Shown in pieces: positions 13,501 to 27,300 of a DNA stretch of 64,000 nucleotides. Within the stretch, counting starts at the first letter, position 1; each line of letters opens with the position of its first letter. Position numbers and translations under genes: made by a program. Under the pieces are notes generated by a model. The model saw only the letters and a list, made by a program, of their open reading frames with translations, made no database searches and had not been told where the DNA came from. Source of the stretch: Tetrahymena thermophila SB210 (taxonomy: Eukaryota; Ciliophora; Oligohymenophorea; Hymenostomatida; Tetrahymenidae); assembly GCF_000189635.1 (NCBI RefSeq), contig NW_002476363.1, positions 372,001 to 436,000 on the forward strand. Reading direction: 5' to 3'.

Positions 13501-16500
13501 TATTGCCATTCACAATTTGTTTGAGGTCATAAATCCAGAGTTTATTAGATTAAAAGAAGCTGATGAGGTACCTAATGAAAATAATTCTCTTGGTATTGAA
13601 GTTTATAGAGGTTTCCTTTCTTTGGGATACTGGAAAAAGATACTTTTCATAATGGATTACAAGAGATCTTTAGAGTTGGCTTATTTCTTCAGCGACTTCA
13701 ATAGTTATAAGACTATTTTCTTGAATTTCAACAAGAAATATAAGAATAAGGCTGCTTGCATTTCTTCTATTAAAAACGGAGAACCAGACTTCTAATGCTT
13801 GCCCTTCGATATTCCTAAGACAGCCGAAGAAATCGAATTTGCTATAGTAGTATTAGAACATGTAATTACCTTCTAAAATTCAAAATAAAAATTATCTAAA
13901 TCTACTACCCATAATCTTTCATTCTCTTCAAGAAGCTAAATGATGAATGCAGAAGGGTAGTATGAAAAAATCCCTTAATTCCCAAGTTATTTCACCTACA
14001 ACGCTATTTTCTGGAAATATATTAATCACAAAGTTAGCAAAGGATTTGCTAAATAAAACAATGAAGATAGCTAATTCTTTAAATATGTTGGTCAATGTGC
14101 AAAGAATGCTCTTGAAATTTTAGATAAAAAAGATAATTTTGAATCTGACTTAATTAACTTAAGAATATTTGATGTTTTTAGCTTTTTGAGCAATCTCTTT
14201 TTCTAATTACAATTCTAAGACAAGCTATTTTAAATTTTAATCTAACATTTAGGTATTGATTTTATTAGTTTTTTTTTCATGAAAAATAAATAATTTCTTC
14301 AAATAAATATTTAGATTTTATTTATTTATTTTATTAATTAACATAGATCTTGATGACTTTTAGAACTTCGTATTGATCATTAACAGAATATTGAAAATGT
14401 TTAGTAACATAAATACAGAATAAAGAAAAAGCTATTTAATTCTGAGAGCTCTTGTTTCTCCTTTAAAAGTCAGACTTAACATGAATACCACTGACTTACT
14501 CTCTGCTTTTGGTTAAACAAAAGTTAATATTCACAAGAGCAGTAGGTTAATTGCTTACTTCTTGCAAAAAAAAAATGAAGCTGCTGCTAAATTAAAAGTA
14601 GAGAACGTGATAATTAAAATAATGCAATTTGAAGAATTCTGCTTGAAAAAACGTGGCAAAATTCTTAAATAATATGAAAAAGAATATAGACAATATAGAA
14701 ATGAAACCAATTAATTACAGGCCTAAATAACAGCATTGTTAAATAAGGGAGATAAAAGATCAATTTAAGAGGCTTCTTATCTTGTAAACAATGTTGAAGA
14801 AAAAGAGAACTTAATGAACTATGTTAAACAAATAGAATTTTTGGAAAAAAAATAAAAGAATAAATATTATTTCTTGGATTTGGACTGTGAATTTATTGCT
14901 GCTCCAATTTAAGACGTTTTACAATTCTTTTAAGAAAATTTATATAAGGTAAACAAGCTTTTTTTAAAGATTTTTCAAATTAATTTCTTTATTAAATAAC
15001 TTCATCATTTAATTATCATTTTTTTACATCAATTAATTTTGATAGCAAAATTCTATTAAAAAAATTATGATTAATTAAAAAATAAATACTAAATATTAAA
15101 GGAATTTGATTAATTTTTTCTTTTTAAATAATTTATTTCAACAACATCTTTTATTAATTAATACAAATTAGCTCACAATTCCTTTAGTTCATAGAAAGAT
15201 TTCTACTTCTATTAAGTTGTCTGGAACTAAGAATTATACAATTGAGCGCCTCTTCTTAATTTCAGCTTACAATATTGCTTTCAGTTAAATTCTTAAAGAA
15301 ACAGATCAAATAATGAAAAGTACTGAAGGGTATGACTTATTAAGCAAAACCAAGGGTTATGTGCCTCCCGAATATAAAAAATACAAAAAGAGTAACCCTC
15401 TATATAAGTTCTTTAAGTTAGAATACTTGAAATAGATAGAAGAATAAAATGAAGAAGAAGAAGATGAAGATATCTAGCAATATATGGAATATGAAGGAAT
15501 TAAAAAGAAATCCAAGAAAATAAACTATCCTCTATTGAAAAAGTGTAAACGTTAACTCTCTCAATGCTTATAAAACATATACCAAGGTTACTGGGAAGTT
15601 TCAATTAGTCCTTATGTAAGAAATGTACTTTTACAAATTGTATTAAAAACTATCAACAGTTATGAGTTCAGCTCTCCCTTTGACTTTAAAAGTATTCAAA
15701 AATATGCTTAATTCTTGAATATTGTTAATCATACCTCATACCTGAATAATTTTAAAGTGTCTTAAAACTTAAGAATAGGTAAATAATTACCAAATACAGT
15801 CTTTAATATTAAGATTTTTTTATTTTTAAATAAAACAGATGCCAAGTTAATAATAGAAAACGTTTACAACCACAGAAATGGACTTATTCAAAAATATATC
15901 AATAACACTCTCAGCATCTTAGACAAGCACTTTGATCAGCTTGAATTTTAAGAAAAAGTAAGAATTTAATGAAATTATATATTTATATTTATTTATTTCT
16001 TCATAAATTTATTAAAAGATGCACTAATTAGAATATTGTGCAATATGGGCTACTCTATCTTACTTAGCCTCTAAGGGTGATACCTTCAACTTTTATTTGA
16101 ATTAGAATTTCTTGAAGTTACTTCCTCCTTTGAAGTTCACTGAGTTCACAACTGACTAAAAGGATGATAACGTAATCAGTGTCCCTGCTCGTTTCGCCTT
16201 AGAAGTTTCAATATAACCTATTAAATCTTTAGACACAATTGTTGAGATATTCTAATTTATTGCAGATATTTTCACCAAATAAGGCACTTAAATCGTTTAG
16301 AGAAAGGCTGTTTTCTAAAGATTACTTTAATTAATTTTTATAGTTCTCTTCAACTTAAAGAAAATCAACAACGATTTAGCTTAAGAAATATTAACTTTAA
16401 TTGATTTATTAGATCAAGAAGAGTAGCTACAAAAAATCATAGGTAAATATTTTAACTTTAATAATATTTTTATTTTTAATTAATATAACATATTTAATAT

Positions 16501-17398
16501 AGATAAGATTGATTTCTGGGAGGATTTAATTTAATGCTAAAATGAAAAAGAAATTGAAGAAATTATTCCTCTTATGATTTCTGAAAATTTATTTGAGTTT
16601 GAAGAGTCTTATGAAAAGGCAGATATAGTCTAAGAAATATAAATAGAAAACATTATTAGCAAATCTATTACTGAAGAAGTTAGGCAAAAAATTACAAATT
16701 AATAGATTCTACATGACTAAATTTAACACTCGAAAAAGATAACTGCTTCCAGAATTATTTTGAATAACTATAACTACAATAAATAAGAAATGTGGAAAGC
16801 TTAATCTAGACTTTGCAAAAATTAAACTTAACTTTTAATTTTATCTCGTTTCAACAATAAGCACATGTTGCCAACAGAGTCTTTAATAAGTGCAAATTTA
16901 AAGAATTCACAAATATTCAACTTCTTTGAAGAAAACGATAATATTGTTTCTGATATCATTTGCAACATGACTTCAAATTCAGTATTTGATCCTCTTGATT
17001 ATCATTACTTATTGCTCCTACTTGATTAAGCAGATAGAAGACAAGGAGAATATGAAAAACATCTTCTAAGCTTAGTTAAAGAAAATGATTAATCTAAAAA
17101 CTAGTTTATCAATAAATTAGTCTAAGAAATTCAAAAGAAAAAGGAAGAGCTCCTTAATTGGGCAACATAATAATTCTCCAAAGAAAACTAAGATCCTCAA
17201 GTTTTCTTCCTACAAAACAAAATGAGTATTGCCATAAAATGGGCTAAAATGGGTTATATCAATGATGCTAAGAAACTTGTGACAGATATAAATGATGACT
17301 TTAAGCTAAAAGAAGCCCAATCTTTAAAGCTCAACATGAATAACTAACCCCCTAAAATTGGAAATAAATTCAAAAAAAATAAATAAGCTAAAAAATGA
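7160..17398 (+). CDS. TRANK1-like UvrD/Rep superfamily 1 helicase, 13 exons
   Basis: Twelve introns, all GT...AG with matching phase: 7461-7567, 7804-7860, 8459-8766, 9713-9762, 9942-10000, 10420-10512, 13257-13350, 14253-14346, 14949-15171, 15779-15838, 15958-16018, 16443-16502. The spliced frame is 2990 residues, ATG 7160, TGA 17396-17398. Helicase motifs in order: Walker A GRSGTGKT (about 374-381), VDEVQD (about 821-826), GDTAQ (about 848), NFRSH (about 895), AKGLEFDDV (about 1008) and LYVAITRPKNRVI (about 1176). An acidic, Gln-rich insertion of some 250 residues separates Walker A from Walker B. After the helicase come TPR-like helical repeats (about 1230-1430), another acidic stretch, and about 1300 residues of helical sequence without recognised domains. 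The motif spellings and overall layout (helicase core, TPR-like part, very large size) resemble animal TRANK1. Substrate unknown. The Walker A codons are split by intron 8459-8766. Confidence 0.9.
10453..10502 (+). repeat. (TTTA)n microsatellite in helicase intron 6
   Basis: About 12 uninterrupted TTTA/ATTT units fill most of the 93-nt intron, ending just before its 3' splice site. Length may vary between strains. Confidence 0.95.
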
Positions 17399-18003
17399 AA
17401 TAAAAAAATATTATTGTTTCTTTTTATCTATTGGTTTTTTACCAGCTATTATAAATATATATTAATAGAATTTTGAATTTAATTTTTATTAATTTTATTT
17501 TTCTCTTTAATAAAAACAAAATTTATTTTCTTTAATAAAAAATATACTTTCTAAAAAAGTAATCGATCGATCGATTGATTTATATAAGATATTTATTTAG
17601 AATGTTTATAAAATATATGATCATCATAAAATATTATTTATTCTTATTTATTTAAATATAATTACCCAAAAAGTTAAAGTTATTATTTAGAGATTAAAGA
17701 AATTTTTCATATTTTAATTGAAGTAAAGTTAGCAAAATAATCTTTCAAATCTTATAAAAATAAAGTCAAAAATATCTAAAAAAATATGTAGAAAGAAAAT
17801 CATCTCTCTTTTCTTTCTTTGTATTTAATAAATGAAAAAAAAAATGAATTTTACTTAAAAGAATTAAGCTTTACAAACATAAATATTTAAATTATGCTTT
17901 TTTAAAAATATTAACTAACTATTTTTAGATTTAACTTACTTAGAAAATCTTTTCAAAATCAAAATATTTTTAATTAATTAAATAATATGATTTTCAGAAG
18001 AAT
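17399..18003. other. Spacer between convergent genes
   Basis: Shared 3' flank of the helicase (+) and the histidine kinase (-). It holds a short atcgatcgatcgattgat run near 17562-17580 and no coding frame. Confidence 0.6.
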
Positions 18004-21000
18004 TCATAAAAATTTATTTTTCCAGTTCAAAATTAAAGATTCTAATCCATTTTTTAGAATTGGTTTATTTATAAAATCTTTCATTCCTGATTACATTGCT
18101 GCGTCTACATCTTCTTAACCTACATAAGCAGTGCAAGCGATAATAATTGGTTGATACTAAACAGGTAAAGCTACTTATTCATAAAATTAATTTATTTCAA
18201 CAGCTGTTTCATAGCCATTTTTCATTGGCATTTCTATATCCATAAATATAATTTTGGGAGCTTTACAGCAGCTTTTTTAGTAAAGAGACTGTACCTCCTC
18301 AATTGCTGAAAAACCATCAGATAAGCATTAAAAAGTAAAAAAATACTAGCCTAGAATTTTAGAGAGAGCATAGGTATTAAATTAATTATCATCAACAATC
18401 ATAAACTATGGACATCCACATTTTCTTTATATCTAGTTTAATTCTTTGATAAGATTTATAGTCTGTTAAGGATCAAGATTAGATTCTATGTTATTAAAAT
18501 TCTGTGAGGCCTCTTAAATATATTAAAGTTCTTTATTTGTATTAATTTATTCTTCGTAGTTATCAAAAACCTATGAGGATATCTTTTACTGAGATAACTA
18601 TGCGTCTAAAAATCTACTAAGACCTACATAAGAAGTAAAGCCTTCTTACTCTTTAGCAGATCTATCTAATTTATCCATCGTCCCAGTGTTAGCTGTTTTT
18701 ACTTTTGTGTACAAGTTGCTAAAATAATTCCTAGAATTTCTTTCTAATGAATTTAATTCAGAATATTGATGAGGGAGTCCCTCTTCTTCTTCATTTTAAA
18801 AGCTATGAATTCTGTCAGTTTTTTCAAAAATATCACTAGAGCTTCTGAAATTAAATGCTCTATTATCAAAATTTTGGATTTTTATTGGAGATTATTTATT
18901 TTTTTAATTTTTTAAATTTTAATTCGATTTTTATAATTTCTATTTACTGTAATTATTTTAATTGAAAAAATGTTCTTGGTTTTCCAAATGAGATTGACCA
19001 ATATTTTTGAAGTCAAATTCCAAGCTCTAAGGTTTATTTATTTCAATTTATTTATTTTTTTCTTCCATTTCTTCAAATCTTTGATAGTAATTTCTGATCT
19101 TCAAATTAGAATTAATTTTTATTTCTTTTTTGTTATCATCCTCATACTCAATTATTACTGAAGAATCTATTATGTTTTAGTTTTTCTTATTATTTTAAAT
19201 TTAAATTATCTACTCTTCCTGAATTTCTTCAATTTTACTGATGTTATTAGTAAAACTACTATTCTTATTGATATCATTTCTCATGTATTATTTTGAATTA
19301 TCGCTCAAGAAACTATTGCTATTTTCATTTAATGTGTAAACAAAATCAATTTATGGAGTAATCCTCTATTTACTCTACCTATTTATTGCTAAATCTTCAA
19401 TCTAAGCCTATTAATTGAAGTTACTTTTAACAGAATAGGAATATTGTTTTTAACTATAAATTTGATTATCTTCGTTCTAAAATTATTTTTCTGAAAATTT
19501 TTCTAAGATTGTATTATTATTAAGAGTGTTTTAAGTATTATCCTCTTTTTGATTTTGTTAATTTATAGACATATCTTAAATTAAAATACTAAAGGTAGAT
19601 CCATGTCCATAATCTGATTCTACTTTTATCCCTCCATCATCCTCTCCATTTTTAACTAAACCTTTAGCAATAGAGTTTGATATTGTCAAACCTAGACCAC
19701 ATCCTTGTCTATTTAAATGCTGATCTTTTTAATTATAATTTACCTAAATATTTTACAAATAGAACATTTTATTTATTTAATAATGATAATTAATTTAAAT
19801 AAATTTTAAAATATTTCAATTATTTCTTGATAAAAAATGACTTTTGTATTTAAAATAAAGCATTAAATATTTCATAGAAATCAATAAGCTGTTTTAAAAT
19901 TATATAATTGCTTGTTTTTATTTGAACATTAAGAAATTCTATATGGAGTTATTTCGAAAACCTAGCTAAAAACTTTTGTAATTAATCAAAAAAATAACAT
20001 AAATTCAAAAATTAAACTTACTTTTCCACAAAAATCAAAGATTGTGTCTAGATTCTCTTTTGTTATTCCAATTCCAGTATCTTTGACATAAACCTTTAAC
20101 AAACCTTTTTTGTTATCAAATAGTGTAATTCCTATTTCTATGTATCCTTTCTTGGTAAATTTAAGTGAGTTAGACAGAAAATTTAACAGTATTTAACGTA
20201 TTCTATTTGGGTCTGAGCTAATCATTTCTGGGACCTATTTACCAATACTAATTATAATTTCTATATTTTTCAGCTTAGCTTGCATACTGATCAATTTTTT
20301 GCAGTCATTAAATAAGTTAGTAACATTAAAATCATAAAAGGAATACTTAAACTTTCCACTATCCATTTAAACATAATCAAGTAAATCATTAATTTAATTG
20401 AGTAAAAGTTTATTCGAAAATAAAGCTGGATTCAGATATTCTTCTATTAATTCAGGGTTGATTTATTCAACATTTTCTCTGATAACTTCGAGCATAGATA
20501 TAGAACAATTTAGAGGAGTCCTCAGTTCATGGGATAAACTTGCAAAAATTCTCATCTTATCTTTTTAAGTATCCTAGACTTTTTTTTAATACAAATCTTT
20601 CCATAAATCTTAAACTATAATCAAAACTAACGGGTCTTTTTTTTCGTTAGAAACTAAGGCATCAACTTATAAAAATTCTAAAATCAAATCTTAGTCCTGA
20701 AATTAAACCTTGTTAATATTTAAAAAAATTATTTTAATAATCAAAAAAATATTTTTTCTGTCATTTACTTGCATTTTAGCCTTCGTATCTGTTTGCTAAA
20801 AGTAATTTAAGTCATTTTCATTTTAATTTTTTACACACTTAGAAAAGGAAGTTTACTTTTGATAGTTTTAATCTACTTTTTAATTATCATTAATATTGAG
20901 CTTAGAGTTGTTTTTAGAACATTTTTCTTAATCAGTAAACTTTTGACTTGATTGATCTTTTTTGACTTAAGAGTCTTATTCAAGCATATTTTCGATTATT

Positions 21001-23417
21001 CTTTTAACATCTGTTTTTTTATAAGTAATTTATCCCTATTGCTCGTTATTTGCTGTTTAGCTTTCTTTTTTAATAAAATAAATTTATTAAATAGTCAATA
21101 AATTTTTATAAGCAAGTTTTATATTTTATTAAAATTAATTTCTTTTGTTTGATAAAATAAATAATTAATTTAATTTAATATCTTTAATTTATAAATAAAT
21201 TTACTTTTAAATTTAACCTTGAGCTTGAAATTTTATTGTTTTATTTAATTTCTATCAGTCTAAATTTTTGAATCTAATAAAGTTTTGTTAAGTAAATTGA
21301 TTGATTTAGTTGACTATTGCATAAATTTGCTATTCCTTTATAACTATTAACTAATACTAATATCATTTTTTATATTATTAATTTTTTTATTTATTTAGAA
21401 CATTTAATTTTATTATTTTTTTTGTTCTTCATTTTACAGTTTTTCAAGTTTATTAACTTTTTAAGATTCATTCATATTCAAATTAATATTATTTGTTGGA
21501 TTTAAGGCTTGTTATTGCTTTTAGAGTATTTTATTTGACTTTAAACTACCTTGCAGATTATATTTCTTTCTTTGAAATGAATTATTCCTTTAATAAGAAC
21601 TATAATTCATTGAAAGTCCATAAGAATTTTACTTTTTATAAGAATTAATGGAATTTTGCATTATTTCAGGCATATTTTACACTTTTTAAAATTTTGATTC
21701 TTTCATTTCAAAATTCATGTTTTTAGTTGACTCATCGATAGTTCCTTCAAAATAATCAGTTTGTTAGTTGAACTTTTCAGGTTAAATACCAAATCCTTTG
21801 TATGAAATTATATCACTTTGCTCACTTTAACCAAAATTTGCACTTTATAATGTATTTTGTTTGTTCATTTGAGATTTTCCCTAAATATAAAATAATTTTT
21901 TACAATTTTAAAATTCAACAATTAATTAAATAAATTTTAAAAATTACTTTTCCTTAATAAATTGAGCTTTCTCTTCTTATTGACTTTTTAACTTTATTGG
22001 ATACCTTTAAAGAATGAAAAGAATACAACGAATATTCTCTTTTCCTATTTTAACTTAGTGACCTCAACCTTCCATGATGCGAATCTTCATCTTAATTTCC
22101 AAATTAGCTAATATTTAACAAGTTTTTATTTTAAGAATTAAATGACGCTAGATTGGTAATATTTATTTATTATGATGGCTCTTTTAGCAGTCTTTAGGAT
22201 TCTCTATTCAATCTACTTGAATCTGACATTTTAACTTCTATATTTTAATTAATAATGCTAAAATCATTTTATTTACTCTTATAACTTTCTAGGCCTTCTT
22301 ATTAGTCATAATTTTAAGCTATCAATGCATTGTTTTCATCTCTTTACAATTTATCATTAACTAAATGAATTTTTTAACTCAAAATTTCACTTTTATTTTA
22401 ACTATTAATTTATATTTGTAAATCTTTTTATTCAATACCCTTTTAAGTCTATTAAATTTAATCCTATTTTATAGATTATTAACTTTACTTATTATTATCT
22501 TTATCTTTAGCTTAAGAATTATTTTATTAATCTTAAGTTTTTATATTTTTAGAACTAGGCTTATTCGTTATTGCTTATTCATACTTTACTTTCTAGTTTC
22601 CTAAGTTTAGTAATATTTAAAGAACTTCAGTCTTTTTATTAGATTTCAATATTTTTTTGAGAGTAGGGTTAGCATAAAGAAGCTTTTATTCTTTATTAAT
22701 TACAGCTAAACCTTCAGGTATAATTCCCAAAATACTTTTATACAAATTAAGGAGAAAGCCTTGGTGTTAATTAGTTTATTATTGTTAGATTATACTTTTT
22801 GTTTGAAGGGAATTATTCACTTGAAAATTAAAAAATGTGATAGAGAATAAATAATAAAATATATTAAAAATCAAATTTATAGTATTAAAATTAAATATTA
22901 TTTGCTATCTTACAAAGATGTATGTTTACATTAACACAATCCAAGAAAAAGCGATTTTTAGTTGCTATATTTTTTATAAAACTGCTATCAGATAGACCTA
23001 AAGGAAAAGAGTAGCATTAATGGCTTAATAATAATTATCTTATATTTTTATTAGAAACTCAAATATTGATACACAAATAGTAGCAAAATTTCCAGCGGAA
23101 ATAATTAAAATGAGCTATAACTTTAGGCGTCCATTAATCTTTAGCTTACTTAAATTAAATTCTCTATTTTAGTCATTTTTTCCATACTTTTGTAAAAGTT
23201 AGTGGAAGATTAAAGAAAATATATTAGAAAGCATAATTATACTACCCAAGACATATTCTTATTAATTTAAAGATAATAATCCAACAAAAAAAACGATGCA
23301 AACCATAAGAAAACTATTAATCTTCTTCAAATATTCAGCGCATTTTTATTGCTTAAGATTCTACTAAATATTTTTGTTTTAAAATTAATTGTCTAAAATT
23401 TCGCTCTTTGTTAGCAT
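18004..23417 (-). CDS. Membrane-bound hybrid histidine kinase with PAS-like and receiver domains
   Basis: Four exons on the minus strand: 23417-21948, 21880-21205, 21064-20022 and 19743-18004; introns of 67, 140 and 278 nt. Frames join without stops to 1642 residues, TGA at 18006-18004. Residues about 40-205 hold five or six hydrophobic spans. A PAS-like segment follows (ILGIIPEGLAVINKEQKLLY, about 230-270), then some 600 residues of Gln/Asn/Lys-rich low-complexity sequence. The HisKA H-box FASLSHELRTPLN is near 890, the N-box ILLNFLSNSLKF near 1005, G1 as VKDTGIGI and G2 as GCGLGLTIS. After another Asn/Gln-rich linker of about 400 residues the receiver closes the protein: MIVDDN, phospho-acceptor Asp in FMDIEMPMKNG (about 1564), ACTAY and NKPI (about 1621). 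The start is the first in-frame ATG after a TA repeat. The input signal is unknown. Confidence 0.9.
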
Positions 23418-24350
23418 ATATATATATATTCTTTCTTCACTGAAATTTCTACTTGTATTTTTATTTATTCAAATATATGTCCTAAAAACAGGTTTATATA
23501 TTAAATTATAAATAATCATAAAAAAACTCAATATAAACCTGTAATTAATTCAAATGCTCTTTTGCAATCTTAGTTCTACTAATTTTATTTGGACTCTACC
23601 CTAAGCGTCCTTCCTTCCCCAGTTTTTTATATTTAAGATTTTTACTAAAATAAATTGTAAATATTAAGACAGTAACAAAAATCTATAATACCATTTATTA
23701 CTTTTTGCATTTTATACACGAAATTCCTAATACATAACAAGCTTCTAGTAATTATTAATTCTATAAAACTCTTTTTATATCAATCATTCGAATATTAATT
23801 ATTGTATATTTTTAGTGAAGTATAAAAAAATTTACTGATTTATATAATAAACAAATTTTAATTAAAGATTTAACATTAAATAAAATTATTTTATTTACAA
23901 AATACTGTAAAATTAAACAATATATTTAAGTATGGTAATTTTTTAAAATTTGTTATTATAATTATACAATGAATACAAAAGGATTTTATTTAATTTAATT
24001 TACAAATCTGAGGATAGTTTTTAAAACAAATGAAAAATTTTAAAAATATGAAACACAATATATACCATAAATATTTTTGATGAAGATATTTTAAATTTGT
24101 TAATTGATTTTATAAAATTAAATATAGGAATCAGGAGTATCAAATTAAGAAATGTTGGATATTTTTTAATAACTAACAAATGACTGCTCTAATACAGATT
24201 TCAATTGGTAATAATTTGAAGCACTGCTTTTTATGATATCATGCTTGATAATACTTCAAATGCAGGAAAAAATTACTCTTTTTTATATTTTTTATATAAT
24301 TTTTTAAATAAACACTTAATTCATAAAAAAAATTTTAAACTTAATTAAAT
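23418..24350. other. Intergenic: kinase 5' flank and propeller-gene 3' flank
   Basis: An (AT)n run lies directly at the kinase start codon. A relatively GC-rich patch (near 23590-23622) stands out from the AT-rich surroundings but has no tRNA or snRNA features I recognise. From about 24000 to 24350 the sequence matches the 3' flanks of propeller copies 2, 3 and 4 (30500-30838, 37995-38330, 45770-46057). Confidence 0.55.
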
Positions 24351-27300
24351 TCATTATTTCTATTTTTATCTAAAAAAGGGATTTAAAATCGATTATGTAT
24401 TATTTAATTCTATGTTAATTTTGTTTTCACTAAATATTATTTTATTTTATTCAATCTAATTAAAATCTAATGATTAAAATGAATCTTAACCTCTTTAAAT
24501 AATATACTTAAGTTGTTTAATTAATTATTTTTATTTGATTTTATTTTAGCTTTTTATTTATTTTTTCATTTTTTAAGTGGGTTTAATTTAGTTTGAAAAT
24601 TGAATTTATTTATTTGTTTTACTCTTAGGAGTTAACATGCTTTATTGCTAATATAATCTTTAGAATTAATTCACCAAAATATAAGCATCTTAATGAGGCT
24701 AATTTATACTTTTTTAAATCTAGGGATCTATAGGATTAGTAAAAATAGATTCTTTTTACTTGAATGAATTATCAACAATTTTTAATTTCTGTAGTTAAAA
24801 TATTTATTATTTTTATGGATTTTCGTTTTGCATTATTTTGCTTTTTTTGCTATTAAAGAAAAAGTAATCTACTAAATTAGTAAGTAAAGAATTCTTGACT
24901 TGCTTAATAGGAGTTTCTCTTGTAATTTCTGTCTAATTTTAAGCTTAAAACAAAGGAATATTTTGTTGAGCGATTGGCCCTTAAGACTATTCATGAAGAA
25001 TTTTAAGATTAAATTACATTATTATATAGTTTTTAACATTATAAATCCTAATCAATATTTCTTCATGATCTGAACAAGTAGGGATTCCTTCTAGAATTAT
25101 AAGTCCACTCTTGCAATCTAATTAAATCCAGTTAGGTAAATATTAATATTTAGAAATAGGTAATCTTTCATACTCTAAGTTAAGCATTTTTTGAAAGAAA
25201 TTAAATTTACTTTATTTTTTCAATTAAAATGCTTCAACAGAAAATATTTGATGTTAATGAATAAAAATTGACTCACCTTTTGATTTATTAATCACTCTTT
25301 TATTTAAGTTGTTATTTAATAATCCTAGAGACTCAAATATAAGGGCTTATTTAAGGAGAACTGGGCTAATACCATGCTACCAAATTTCGTCAAACGGTTA
25401 GTCCACGCTATGATATAAATCAAGATTGCTCAAGCAGTTCAAGATACTACTTTCATTTACACTAACATTTGAAAACGGTATTAACATTCCATGACAGTCT
25501 AACTCATTTGTTGGCTCAATTTGAACGAAAGCTTTGTACCAATCATTTTCTGTTACATTCATATATTTTTATGAGTATTCCTTTAAGTAAGAGTAAACAA
25601 TACTCGTTCTTATATCTAATTAAAGAAGATAATCTACCACCTTAGCATTTAAGCAATAATTAAATCTGCTATGATTGTTGTAATATTCTTTTGTAAAATC
25701 AGCTATTCTCAAGTAATTTCCTTAGTACTTTATTTTTAAGTCATTCTAAATCATTTTAGAAAATAATTTATCAGCACTTATCTTGATGTTAAATAATTTA
25801 ATTTGATTATAATATTGTAAATTATGGGTTAAACTTGTTGATGAAAGGAGATTATTTACTATTTGTGGATGAGAGTAGCACAGCTTAAATATTTAATCTT
25901 AATCATAAAAATTATTTATTTTAGCCTCTTATATACTCTTCTTTACAAATTAAATTCTTTTTTTTTCATGTTCACTTAGGTTTTCTTTTTCTTTACTTAT
26001 ACTTAAAGTATTTCTTGAAAAAAGCAGAGTTAAATTTTTAAAATATTATTTTTGCACTTTTTAGTTTGTATTTATTTTATTTTTTCTTAATTTCTTCTTC
26101 TTTTTTATAGTTTTATTTATGGAAATATATTTAATTTAATTATTATTACTACCTTTAAGCATTTAAGAAATTTAGAGAAGGCAAAGAGAAGCATCATTTT
26201 ATTTCTTAAAACCTATTTATGTAGAATTTAACTATATTTATGAACTAAAAAAAGCATTACTGCTAGAAAAAGCAGGTCTAAAACTAAAACTCTCTGGATC
26301 AATCTATTCAAAAGAAGCAATATCACCTTAATTTCCAAAGTAATTTTTTTGTATTTATATTGTCTTCTTTTTGAATCTATTTTTGCTCTGAAATTCTTTC
26401 AAAAAAGCCTACGCTACAATCAGTTCGTTTTCTATTAAAGTAATCTTTTTTCTGAATATCTTATTGATTTGCGCTAACTCTTAGCTGTATAATGTTTTAT
26501 TTTTAAACATTATATTTATAAAATAACTTTTATACCTATAAATTCCTAAAATAAATGCAACTGGTCCAATATATTTTAGCAATAAATTTAATAAGTAGGT
26601 TAAAGAAATATTATAAATTTTTATGTAAAAGTCTGATGATAATTAGTTATAACCATTTGAAACAACTAATCTAAGGCGTATTATTTCAAAGAGATTAGAT
26701 GCTTATGGAGTACCTGTCATTCTCAGATTTTATTCATCAAACTTCAAAAAATATTCTGGGAGAATAGATGAATAATTATTATTTTAATATATTAATAATG
26801 AGTAAGAAAGAGGGATTCCATCAGGATCTATGAAGGTATTGTGATCAAATTAAATAAAAAATGTGGATTCTATAGCAAATGTGCTATCACTAGATATTTT
26901 TTCAATTTAAGACTGTAATTCTTTTAACTATTTAATATTTTATTTTTATTTAAGAAAACTTAAATCGCTCACATTAAATTTACCATTAATATTAGAATTT
27001 ATACCATCTTAAATAAGTAAATTAACTTAATACTGATTATTAATATTATCATTATTTTAGCAATCAATTATATGATATAGAATATTGCCTCTTAAAATAT
27101 TATTAATACTCTCTACAGATGATTAAATATTCAAAGTGGTATTTTAGTCATCACGATAAGAAATAACATTCGGATACTCTTTTTATACAAAAATTAAAGA
27201 TGAAGCAGCGCTGAATGAAAACTAAATGCTCACATAGGTAGATATTGAATGGACTTGGAAGGAATTATTTTTTTAATCTAAAATATAATTTAGAGAGCTC

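Noticed and set aside
22808..22913. Possible intron in the kinase (GTAAG ... TTTCAAG)
   Set aside because: The segment is a multiple of three in the same frame, has no TGA and encodes a further hydrophobic span, so no intron is needed.
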